From positions 7,019,162-7,083,161 of the forward strand of contig JAVGVS010000001.1 in the NCBI GenBank assembly GCA_032718565.1: DNA of 64,000 bases. Reading direction: 5' to 3'. Each line of letters opens with the position of its first letter. Positions within the stretch are counted from its first letter, which is position 1. Below the pieces are notes generated by a model. It did no database searches. It saw only the letters and a program-made list of their open reading frames with translations, and was not told where the DNA came from. Origin of the DNA: Distichodus sexfasciatus (taxonomy: Eukaryota > Chordata > Actinopteri > Characiformes > Distichodontidae). The position numbers were made by a program, and so were the translations under genes. Below, one piece after another: positions 1-12,600 of this stretch.

Positions 1-237
1 ATACGTGTGATCTGAAAAGTTCTTCTTATGAAATTCTTTGTAAAAGAGAATTTGCATTTTATACATAACTGATTGTTATTGAGACTGTTTATTTGCGATT
101 ATGGTATTTGACTGATGCCCTTATTCAGTGCAACTTACATCAGTGAGCAACCTCTGCATTTAACACTGAGCAGCAGAGATGGGTCAGGTCAAACTCATGT
201 GACATCACATAATTCTGTGTTTCTCTTTTATAATTAG

Positions 238-1014
238 GTGGATGGTCTGAACTCGCTACACTCTGTGAAGTCCACACCAAACCGCTTCACTAAGACTAGC
301 CAAGGCCGCAGCTGGAACACAGGCAATGGCTCTCCTGATGCCATCTGCTTCACTGTGGACAAGCCGGGCGTGGTTCTGGTGGGCTTCTGTGTGTACGGAG
401 GTGGAGGCATCCATGAATATGAGCTGGAAGTTCTTGCTGATGATGTAAGAGCTGAGGCATTTTCTTTTGTTAATTAGTGTGTGGGATTTCTTGAGATAAT
501 GCCTTAAAAACCACTGAGTTCCATACAGTCTGTTCTTTTATGAGACGTTTTGGGAAAAGGCTGTTTATATAATTGTTTGATGCTTTGATTTCTTAGGCTC
601 AGACAGAGCACCCCGGAGACTCTGCACACTCCCACAGATGGACGTCTTTGGAGCTGGTCAAGGGCACCTACAGCACTGATGACAGTCCCAGTGACATAGC
701 AGAAATCCGACTGGACAAGGCTGTGCCCCTGAAGGTGATTTTGCCGCTTGAATGCAAAGTCTGTTCATTGCATTTCATTGCAATCTTCAAACTTTGTTAA
801 GCCCATTCCACTTCTAATATCTGTGACTCCTACAGGAGAACGTAAAATATGCTGTCCGTCTGCGGAACTATGGCAGCCGCACAGCCAACGGGGATGGAGG
901 GATGACCACAGTGCAGTGTTCGGATGGAGTGACCTTCACATTCAGTACCTGTAGTCTGAGCAGTAATGGCACCAACCAGACCAGAGGCCAGATCCCTCAG
1001 ATCCTCTACTACCG
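238..1014 (+). CDS. mycbp2: mycbp2 exons encoding a PHR domain (probably PHR2)
   Basis: Three exons (238-444, 597-734, 836-1014) encode a PHR (PAM-Highwire-RPM-1) beta-sandwich domain. Visible hallmarks are NRFTKTSQGRSWNTG, DAICFTVDKPGVVLVGFCVYGG, HRWTSLELVKGTYS and DGVTFTFSTCSLSSNGTN. The exons lie about 680 codons before the filamin repeat, which fits the second of the two PHR domains, not the first. The family uses these domains for protein-protein contacts. The sequence enters in mid-gene: the acceptor is the TAATTAG ending at 237, so the apparent start at 238 is not a translation start. Confidence 0.85.
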
Positions 1015-4000
1015 GTTAGATATTACAGCCATATATCTTTCTGGCCACAGTACAAAAGCTAATATCATCCTAAACCAGTAACTGTCTTAACCTTAAGTCA
1101 CTGTGGAATCTGGAGGAAACTGAGCAGACTTTTTTTCCTTTAGTTGAAAGAGTTACATTTCATTAACAATAGATGTAAAAAGACCAGCACATAGACATGC
1201 AGAGAAAATTATTATGGCCAGATCATTTTTGTTTTGGTCGTAACAGTCAGTGTACTTCATCCGTCACAGGAGTGAATATGATGGTGATCTGCAGTCCCAG
1301 CTGCTGAGCAAAGCCAATGAGGAGGATAAAAACTGTAGCCGTGCTCTGTCTGTGGTTAGCGCTGTGGTACGCGCAGCTAAAGACCTCCTGCACAGGGCCT
1401 TTGCTGTGGATGGTGAGCATTAATACTTTATCCATAACAACCTTCTGCAGATGTGTTTGTTGGTTTGTCTAATGTTTTTTTCCTGCAGCTGAAGACATTC
1501 CAGAGTTGCTGAGTTCATCCAGCCTCTTCTCCATGCTCCTTCCTCTCATTCTGGCCTACATCGGCCCTGTGGCAGCCTCTGTACCAAAGGTAAAGAAATG
1601 TTTGTTTCTATCTAAAGCTTGATCTTGTACAGCCTGAGATTTTCTACGTTTGCATGTTACTCCTGCAATAGTTGCTAAAATATACTGCATATTTTTTGCC
1701 AACAAATATATTAATGGTATGTTCACCATTTTGTTTAACAAAATTGCCATATCTTTGTGGTCATATAAAGAATGACTGACCAGTGAGGTTGTTGCCTGAT
1801 TGAATGACATCCCGCTGCAAGACACGTTAATCTTTCTGATTAAAAATTTCAGTCACTTTATGTAGAATTTTAAAAATTTAGAATGTCAAAGTTAACGCCT
1901 AAAATTTGACAATACCATCAACGCACAACTAGCTAATAAACTGTGTGTATAGTTACAAAATGCTCTCTAAATGTTTTCATGCTGTTCTTTAGTTTTGACT
2001 TCCATCCTCTCTGAGCACATGACTTTACAGACATCCCAAGTCTGCCGGAAGTTCCGGGAGTCTCCCGCATATTAATAGCGGCTCCCTGATGCCCGCAAAT
2101 TGAAAAAAATATCCCGGAAACTAGAGCAAGCAAACAAGAGCCTGCACACAAGACAGTAGCGTGTGCATCATGCACTTGAGAGAAGCGCGCACATGACGGA
2201 ATGAGAGAGAGAGAGAATGTGCGTATGTGTGGATCACTGCGTGTGTGCCTGTTCATGTAGCCCGTGCTAGACAAAGGGCATCCTGATTGGTTTACTTAGC
2301 AAAATAAGCCAATCAGATTTTTGTGTGGGCGTGTTAGGTTTGGGGGGAGTGGGGGTTGTGGGGGACCTCCCTGAAATGAGTTTTTGCAGGCTGGGATGTC
2401 TGACTTCACCATTCTTATTTCTTATTGTTATTACGGGCCTTTCTTCTGTCACAGTTCATTTTGATACATGTCATGATGGCAGGTATTGGGTTGCTCATGC
2501 TGCATCACATTTCAAATGCTGATTGACAGCTCAATCATGGCCAAAAAACTCTGGCTGTGCCCAGCTCATATGATATAGCCAACAGGTCTGTCGCTGCTCG
2601 AAAATGGGGACAAAAATTGGGAGTTAAATTTGGATTACAGCTTTTTGCACCAGATAAGCATTTGTCGAATTACGTGATTTTGCAACACTCTTATTATGCT
2701 CTGTCTTGGAGTGTTTGTTCTCATTTTGTAACTGTTCTTTTCAGGCTGCCGTGGAGGTGTTTGGTCTGGTGCAGGAGCTTCTTCCTGCAGTGTCAGCTCT
2801 CAACCAGAAGTACGCCCCGCCTGCCTTTAATCCTAACCAGTCTACGGACAGCACCACTGGCAATCAACCTGAACAGGGCCTGTCAGCCTGCACCACCTCC
2901 AGCCATTATGCTGTCATTGAAAGCGATCATCCCTACAAGCAGGCTGGTGTCACCCAGTATAAGGTAATACAGCTCTGCTTTGATAGAGAGTGTAATAGAC
3001 AAGGTTATATTTTGACTTTGAACAGCTCTCTGCACACTGCTCAGACACTTAATTGTAAGTATTACGTTCAGTTTCGTGTTTTGTGATTATTACTAATGGA
3101 ATGTTTTTTCATAGGTGTCTTTCCCAGACTGTGTTCGCTGGACCACAATAGAGTTTGACCCCCAGTGTGGTACGGCCCAGCCAGAGGATGTGCTCCGACT
3201 GCTCATTCCCAGTCGCTCACTGCATTTCACTAGTCTGGGTTCCAGGCCGTTAGCACATGAGACCATCAACACGTGGACAGAGCTCAAGAAGTTCTCAGGC
3301 ATCAATGGCTGGCCCACCACTGTCCTCGTACTGCCAGGTACATTCAGATACTGATGAAGGGAATGAGATTGAGCGTAAAGTTGTAAATCAGTGAAAGTAA
3401 TCGTAATGTGAACAACCAGGACTATTTTATATGCTGGATAATATAGAGGATATAAACTATCAATGTAGTTTTCTATAATGTATTCTCATTTTTTATACAG
3501 GTTTGCATGTGTTGTTTAGTTTCAATGAAAGTATTTGATAGAATCTAATAATATGTTTTGATTTGATTTTATAAATATAGATATATAGTTGTAGTATTTG
3601 AAAATACTATATATTTGAGGAAAGATGTTTAGAAATTAAAATGTTGCCTGTATATTTTTTCCATGTTTGTCACGTTTGTCTTCTCTTTAACAAGGTAACG
3701 AGGTCATGTTCTCCTTGGAGACGGCGTCAGATTACGTAAAAGATGAGAAAGCCTGCTTTTATGGCTTTAAGTGTGTGGCTGTGGGCTATGAGTTTAACCC
3801 TGGCCCCGATGAGGTAATGCATTACGGCTAAAGCATTTTTCACTGTAAAACCTGATAAGTGAACATCTGAATGAGTTTGCATTAAATATTTTGGTGATTT
3901 ATCATTTTTTTCTCTGGCTACACCTTATTCATTTTAGAATTCCCAGTGACCTATCCAGTGCATCATCTTTAGCAAGTCCTTGACAAAAACAACCCGTTAT

Positions 4001-6561
4001 GACTGTTATACATAATACCTGAAACTTCTTTCATCTGCCTTTGTATCTCAGGGCATCATTCAGTTAGAGAAGGAACTTGCATATTTGGGAAGTGTTTGTG
4101 CTGCTGCTCTCATGAAAAAAGACCTGGCTTTGCCCATAGGTAAATACATTTGACATTTTAGCATTATGTGTTGGTGACATTTTTATAGCTATATTGCACA
4201 TTTCTTCCTTTTCCATAGGAAATGAACTAGAGGAAGATTTAGAGATTCTTGAGGAGGCCTCACTCCAGGTATTACATGAGGATTGTTTGTAAAACTTTGG
4301 GGCATCTTGCAGTTTCTAATAATTTAGTTTTAATCTGTCACCCGTGATTGTAATGTTTCAGGTGTGTAAGGCCCATGCAGGTATCCTAGGGAAGGGCCTG
4401 GCTCTTTCCCACTCGCCTACCATCCTGGAGGCTCTGGAGGGCAACTTGCCCCTGCACCTACAGAGTAATGAACACTCCTTCCTCGAGGACTTCATCACCT
4501 GTGTGCCCAATTCTAGTGGAGGCCGTCTGGCTAGGTAAGTTTTAATGACAAAAAAATACACCCTCAATGCAAAGTCAAAGTTAGTGATTATTTGTCACAC
4601 CACAGCAAAGCACACAGTGCACCACAATAACCTCTGCATTTGACCCATCTGTGAAGAAGCAGTGGGCAGCTGACAGAACAGCACCCGGGGGGCGGTGCTT
4701 GGGGAGGGTATCTTACTCATGAGTACCTCAGTGATACCTTTATCGGCCTGAGATTCAAACCAGTGACCTTCTGATCACCCTAACACGGGGCAAACACCCT
4801 AACCCTGACTCTACCAGCTGCTCCCACAACAGCCGTAATTACTTTGTTTTGTGTAATTTTAGTGGGGTGTAGAAGGACAGAAGTGTACAAGGCTTATTTT
4901 GTGGTAAACATTGACTGAAAGCCATTAGTGATTTGTAGCATAAGAAACAGAGTGATTAGAAATTGTCTGTTATGAATGTGGATGTTTAGTTGTTGCAAAT
5001 TCACACGTCTGTCCCTCCAGGTGGCTTCAGCCAGACTCGTACGCAGACCCTCAGAAGACATCCCTCATCCTGAACAAAGATGACATCCGTTGTGGTTGGC
5101 CAACTACCGTTGTGGTGCAGACCAAAGACCAATATGGAGATGTGGTGCATGTTCCAAATATGAAGGCAAGTCTTTCTCTTACACAAATCCATGCTCCTAC
5201 ACCTTCACAGAAATTCCCTTTGACTTTTGTCAGCTGTGTTTGTGGTGAGCAGGTGGAGGTGAAAGCTGTGCCCATGTCTCAGAAGAAATCCCTCCAGCAG
5301 GACAACATGAGAAAGCTCCAACGTCTCCCAGGAAGCCCCTCAAACTCAGCAGCTGGCACTGACCTCACCTTTGGTGGTCTACCAGCACCTAAACTGGAGG
5401 CCACTTATGAACCAATGATTATTAAGGAAGCGCGCTACATTGCCATCACCATGATGAAGGTTTGTATATAGAAAAATGTCAGTAATAAAAGTCATGAACA
5501 TGTATGTTTTCTTATTTGATTCGTGTTCATCATTCCAGGCTTATGAGAACTATTCCTTTGAGGAGCTGCGCTTTGCTTCACCCACTCCAAAGAGGTACAA
5601 ATGCGTCATATCTTGTTTTGTTTTTTTATTAACGATGCAGATTCTCACAGCTTCTGCTCTTATTCAAATCAGGCCAAGTGAAAACATGCTTATCCGGGCC
5701 AACACCGATGGCACGTACAGCGCGAACTGGACTCCCGGTGCTGTGGGACTTTACACCATCCATGTCACTATAGATGGCATTGAAATTGGTAATTGATTTT
5801 GTGTTTAACAGAAAATGGATGCATTAACCCAAATTATATTGGCAGTATTAATATTAATGTTTATCCTAAGTTCTGATATAGAGGTTATTGTAGTTTAATG
5901 AAGTCATTAAAAGATGTGTTTTTGCGCTGATTGTACGGATATTTTTGCAGATGCTGGTCTGGAAGTTGAGGTTAAAGATCCACCTAAAGGAATGATCCCT
6001 CCAGGCACACAGATGGTGAAACCCAAAACTGAACCACAGCCAAGCAAGGTGAGATTCTGCCCAGTGACAGACGATCCATGAGAGAAAAGAACTCCTATAG
6101 GCCTGCTCCATTCGACATTGCAGGAGTTTCTCCACATTTCCAACATTTTGTTGATGTCATTTTTAAAATGTTTAAGCTTGCCTTTAGCTTAGAACAATGT
6201 GTTAGTTTGATTTATTAGATGAGGTGTCACATTCACAGAGTTAAGATGTTTCTGTTTTTTAAAGGATGCAACTTTTTCTGTTTAAAGTTGGTTTATTGTG
6301 AGTTCATTCTGGGAAACAAGCAACACAAATGCGCCAAATCATCAACGCTTTTTTGCTCTGTTGCTGAGCTCTCCGTTTCGGTTAAAGTTCTCAGAACTGG
6401 GTTTTGAAATTGGAGGACTGATCTGACAGGTTGTGTTTTGAATGGAGCTCTTCTCACTCTTTCCCTGCTACGTCTCCCCGCTGTGTATTTGTCTTGCTTT
6501 CTCATGATCTGCGGTGCTTTGCTTTCTGCTGCCATCTGCTCGCCTGTCTCACCCTCTCCCC

Positions 6562-6606
<45 letters not shown>

Positions 6607-9600
6607 CCCCTCCCTCTATGCTTCTCTCAGGTGCGCAAATTTGTCGCCAAGGACAGCGCAGGGCTGCGCGTGCGTAGTCACCCCTCTCTGCAGAGCGAAC
6701 AGATAGGCATAGTCCAAGTCAATGGCACCATCACTTTCATTGATGAGGTAAAACACTAGACTAGGCACACACTTAATCTGTCTGTGATTTGTTTCCACAT
6801 ACTGTTACTTTTTCCTCTTGTATTTCCTATTTTATTTAATCACACTCAACCCCTTGACAGTAATTGTATTTTATTCTTTTATCTTCTGTTCTAAAATCAG
6901 AAATAGTATAAGGCTTTTTAAAATGATTTCCGCACCCCTCTCTATGCTTAAACATTTTAATTTGATAAACAAAAAACATTTCTTTGCCATTTCCTTTGCT
7001 TCACACAAACAGGAGACTTTGAGGCTGCAGGTCTATACTTTACAATTGCTCTAAAAGCACATATATGTAGTCGGAGACTACATAATTCAAACGGTAAAAT
7101 AATTCAAAACGTGCATAAAAGATGCATAAGTCTTTTATTCTTATTCTAATTCTTAATGTTCTGCAGCCTTGGAGGATCATGTGAGGGCTGGTTAGCAGTT
7201 ACAGGAGGGCATGGCTCTGCTCTGTTGCTTGTTTCCCATAGATCCACAATGATGATGGTGTGTGGCTCAGACTGAATGATGAGACAGTAAAGAAGTATGT
7301 TCCCAACATGAATGGGTACACTGAAGCGTGGTGCCTCTCTTTTAACCAGCATCTGGGCAGGAGCCTTCTGGTCCCTGTTGACGTAAGTACAGGCCTCCCC
7401 TTCGTAGACCTGCAGGAGCCCCTGTGCTGCTCATTTGGGATCGGGCTTCATAACCATTTAAGGTTATTTGGAGCTGTGTGTTTGGAGTTGTGTGTTACAC
7501 TTACTGAAAGTGCGTAACGGCACCTGGTAACCCAGTCCCAAATAAGAAAGAGGCATGATGTTGTCAAACACAGCGGAAAATGTATACGCATGATTTCACG
7601 GTGAAGCACTACGATGTTCATGCAAAACTTTCACAGTGTGCAGGGCTGTGCACAGATGGGGCATGAGCTGACGATGCCGAATGGGCATTTGGGAGCAGTC
7701 TGGTGGCCTGTGCACGTGCCTGACTGGGAGCTATAAAGCATATGAGACGCAGACTAACTTGTTTGGTTGATTCTAACACTTGCCTATATGGGTACTGCTG
7801 ACTGTGTGTGTGATATATGCTTTAATAACAGTGTAAAGTGAGCCACTAGATGAGATCAGAATGGCTCTAGGTGCCCTGCAGTTGAACCACCTATTGATGC
7901 ACATTTTAGTATTTGTAGTTTCGGCTCTGAACTCCAGCACACTTAATTTAAATGAAGCAGAGAAAAGAAGTAGAAGCACAGATTTCCAACTTGTTTGGAA
8001 CGTGTTAATGTTTATTAATTGGCATTAAGAATCTATGTTTTCTGTATAATTCCTCCATTTTAAGTGTCCGGAATATTTGGGCTATCAACTACTTAGTTGT
8101 TTCTGGGCCATACACATAACGTGTATAACCAATTCGTGCACAGTCTGAATTTAAATTAAAGGATTAAAGCATGTTTAATTGTCATTCCAAGACATGTACC
8201 CATTAAAAGGAATGAAATGAGGTACTCTGGGCCCCAATAAGCATCGTACAATTTAAAATAATGAAAAAAAGATCATAAAAAGTAAGTAAATAAGGACTTG
8301 AACCAAATCCTAATTTAATATTGAACTAATATTAACTTCACTAAATGTTGTCGAGTGGATTGTAAACGGCCCCAGCAATGGTTCAGAGTTCGAAAGCGTT
8401 CCTCAGCCTATTTTATGGACTTTTTGAACGTGAACTGAATGCTAAATTTAATTTTGAATTAATGTTTACTTGTGTATTAAATGTTCAGACACACCGGTCA
8501 CCCAGAGGAGGATGGGGTCCCCTTCCAAGTCTTGGTTCCTCTCAAGGTTTCTTCCTGCTAGAGGGAGTATTTCCTTGCCACTGTCGCCTCAGACTTGCTT
8601 GTTGGGGGCTTTGGCCGGTTATATGTAAAGCGCTTTTTGACAGTGATTTTTCTAAAGAACACTATATGAATAAAATTGAATAGATAATAAAATGAGGTTA
8701 AAAATATAATAAAAAGGTCCATTTACAACATTAAGCAGACACTCTTATGCAGAGAAACTTGTATGGGTCCGGTTAAGGCCCTTGGTCAGTGGGTGTCGTG
8801 CTGGAGGTGTGATAGAATTACACTTGAGCCACCATCCTCTTGATTGTTAGTGGAGTATCTTACTGCTAGACTGCATCTGGAAGCTTTCACTCTTAACATG
8901 AGAATCAGTTTAATAAGTGATTTGCACAATTTAAAATATTCTTAAACTCATCAATAAAACTTGCAGTGCCAAGAAACACACTGGATAAGCAAAAACACTG
9001 AATCATATTGTAAAATGTTGATATCCACTTTTCTATATCATGACCATTTACCACATTGGATGCCTCAAGAAACAGATCTGAAGAAGCATGCACATCACAA
9101 ACTCCTTGGACACGGCCTTATCTCACAACAGTACATTGACCCCAACGTGCAAAGGGCACCATCAACAAGACTGAAACAAGCTGGAACTGAACAAGGCATT
9201 ACTGGGAAATACTCTGTTTTGGTGGTTCCTGTAGGTGACCAGATATAAAAAGGGTTTATTTGTGAATGATTGTTTTGATCTAGACTTGCTCTTAAGTTGC
9301 CTTCCTGCCCAACTTTAGCTTCATTTGCTGGAGTTCAGAGTCAAAACCAGAAATACTGCCCGCTGTCCAAATACTTATGGACTGCACTGTGTATAAGTAT
9401 CATCTCAAAACAGATGAAGATCCTTTTTGCTTCAGTTGCTCCATGGCACAGAAACCCTCAACTCAAATGTGCTGATTGGGAACAATGGATGGTTACTTGT
9501 TTATGCCAATGTCTTCCCAAGAAACAAAAGAGCAAATCACATGGTTTTCTGCCATGAAACAATTGGCTTTGAAAGCCTGCTCTGCTAAAAAAAAAGTGCT

Positions 9601-12600
9601 CTGATGCCAAAAGCACATTCATTCATGGACTTAAAGAGCTCGCATAAGGAGTCTCAATGTGAACAGCATGACACATCACAACTTTTTTGGAAGATTGTAA
9701 TGGTCAAATTGGTCATTCTTCTAACTTGGTACTTCTATTAAAGCTGGAACAGCTGAACTGTACATTGCCATAATTTAGGGAACCCTGATCTCTTAGCTCA
9801 CAACTCTTTACCTAGATTACAGTATTTTTCAGGCAAACAAAGCATCATGGGAAAAATCCTCTCTTCCAAAAAAAGGCACTTCATATCATCAGCGCCTTTC
9901 CTTGTTTGAGTAATTCCCTACCTTGATTTGACTTTCTTAAAATCTGTTGCTCAGAATACCTTTAGCGCTAGCCAAGGAGTCAGGGATATCGACTTTTTGT
10001 CTTGGACGACCTTATCTTGTTTCCCTCAGGTGAGTTGGCAAAAGAAGAGAGAGAGAGAGAGATGTGTATGCATTGACTGCTTTTTTTGCTTTTTACCAGT
10101 GTTTTTGTCATTATTTTTGTCCACCCAAAATCTTGTGAATTTCCACGGTTTGCGTGTAGTGTCACGATCTGTCCAGTCCAGGCTCAGATGCATGGTTAGT
10201 GTTGTGGGTCTCGATAATGAACACAGACAACCTGACTATACTTTTCTGATTAAATTTTTGTTTGTTTTATGGTTAAAATATATATTTTTCACATTTAATT
10301 TGTGACAGTTTCATCTAAATCTACTCAAAAATCATTTAGCAGTTCAAAAGGCGTTTGCATGATGATAAATTGAACTGAAAGAGAACAAGAGCATTGACAG
10401 CATGTTTTCTTTCCATGTTTTATGTTATATAACATTGAACCACTTGGATCTGTAATTTTCTTGGATCGATTTAAACAGCATGTCTGCCTGATAATCATGT
10501 CCACTGAATTAGTTCAAAGTTTCAGTTTGTCAGTAAGTAAAATTCATTCTGTTTGTCAAGAATTGTTTTGGTGTCAAACTCGTTCAGCACTTGGAGTTAC
10601 TTATCACTTGTTTTCAGTTCATGTTATTTTGTTTTGGGTTGTCACCATTTGGACTAAATGCTTGTCCAGCTTTTTGTCATTTGGAGCAAATGAATTCTGG
10701 ATTTAACATCGCTTTGTTGAATATGTAAATGTAATGTACTCTATCTGTTGTATTTGTGCTACAGAGATTGACCTCTGACCTTTGGTTTTGCAGGAGCCCA
10801 GGCCCCAGTCAGATGAGTGTGTAAGGGAGACCAATGGCCGCCCCTCCCACGAAGCCCCCATGCGCAATCTGGACAGGGTGGGCCTGGGTGGCGGACCAGG
10901 TCTTTATAAGGTAGTGAAGACGGGACCCTCGGGTCACAACATCAGAAGCTGCCCAAACCTTAGAGGTATCCCCATTGGGATGTTAGTTCTGGGGAACAAA
11001 GTCAAGGCAATAGGCGAGGTATGGATTCCCAACTGTGTTTGTTCTTGGCTAACTAAATCACTTAGTTACCAGAATTTTTTGCTGTGTTGCCAGTGCTCTA
11101 GGCACTACAACACCCGTCTCCTTTTCTTCTGTTTGTCCCTCAAAATCATCAAGATAGCTACTTGTGTGTAATTTCCTTTTGAGAGAGACAATACATGATT
11201 TGCCTTTGGTGTGGATGTTTGATCATTCCACACATTCTGAAATTCTCTCATGAGTAAACCACGCATGGCTTCAGCTTTTACTCCTGATAAATGCTACGTA
11301 TTAAGAACCAAAATAAGTGTTCAGTGACACAAAAGTCCTCAATTAATTGCTGTGGGCAGGTGTAGTCCTACTGTGATTTTTTTCCCCAGTGTTAAGGTCA
11401 ATGACCAGAAAGGCTGAAGTCATCTCATCAAGAACCTTTTTCTGAGTGTCCCCTCCTTAAGCACATTTTGATGGCTCTCCATGGCCAGCCATGGAGGTAG
11501 CAGAATGTGTGTCTTCCCGCTCAGTCTTTCCTTAGAGGGTGTGGTGTGTCATGCTGTCCTTTAATGCCTCAAAACCACTGGCTGCTTCTCAAATGTGCGC
11601 TTACAACTGCTTCACCAGTATTCTCTTCAACTCTCACGTTCCAAACCCAACGAGTGCTTGCATTCCGAGACATGACGCTAATTGAATGGTGATGTCAGTT
11701 ACTGTAACGCTGGTTGTCAGAGTAAACATAAAGTTGTGCATTAAAAAGCGTTAATGGCCCCGAGTTGCGGGCCGTGGTGGAAAATGACACGCCCTGTGAG
11801 GAGATGAGTAATGTTGTTTGTGTATCAGGTGATTAACTCAGAGGGCACGTGGGTGCAGCTGGACAAGAACAGCGTGGTAGAGTTCTGCGAGAGCGACGAG
11901 GGAGAGGCCTGGTCTCTCGCCAGAGACAGAGGAGGGAACCAGTATCTGCGGCATGAAGAAGGTAACCACATCAGTTAAGGAACTGTTATTTCTCAGAATT
12001 AAAATTACAATCAACGCCTACAAGTAAAGAAGCAGCCGTCACATGCCACCTCAGGAAATTGGATTTTCAGGAAACGGATTTAGATTTGTTAAATCACATT
12101 TCTTTGTCTCTCTTTAAAAGAACAATCCATCTTGGAGCATAGCGCTCAGACTCCTCCACCTAGCCCCTTCTCGGTGCAGGCCTTCAGCAGGGGGATGGGC
12201 AGCGGCGGGGCCCAAGGCTTTGATTACGGCATTGCCAACAACAAAGGTGAGCTACCAGGAGTCTGTCCGGTTGAAGTTCACCTGTCTGTTTACAACTGTA
12301 CAGCCAAGTCAGCATTCCTTCAATCCTTTCTATGTTGTTTCATGGCATCTACCATCATCAGTTAGGGTTGTAACACCATGTTGGTATACCTCATTTGAAA
12401 ACTTCATTAAGTTTAATCAAGCTAAGCCATTATGCATAGTACTTTTCATTTAATCTCAAGAACTCAAGAACTCTAATCACCAGATATGTATTAATGTAAT
12501 TTGCTCACAGACCCCTGATTTACACACTCTGCATTAGCAACTTCTGGCATCTTTTTTTTCCCTTTTGCATTTATAAAATTACTTTTTGGGACATTTGTGT

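Larger units (their letters stand above)
7383..10793 (+). other. Large mycbp2 intron (3.4 kb) with repeat fragments
   Basis: Bounded by donor GACGTAAGT and acceptor TTTTGCAG. It contains the repeat at 8490-8685 and the SINE-like fragment at 8722-8880, described separately. The short ORFs at 8961-9248, 9297-9557 and 9928-10305 have no splice support, low-complexity stretches or no recognisable domain, and I do not call them as genes. Confidence 0.6.

Noticed and set aside
8961..9248. 95-aa ORF in the large mycbp2 intron
   Set aside because: Looks like translated repeat-type DNA; no phase-compatible splice sites join it to mycbp2.
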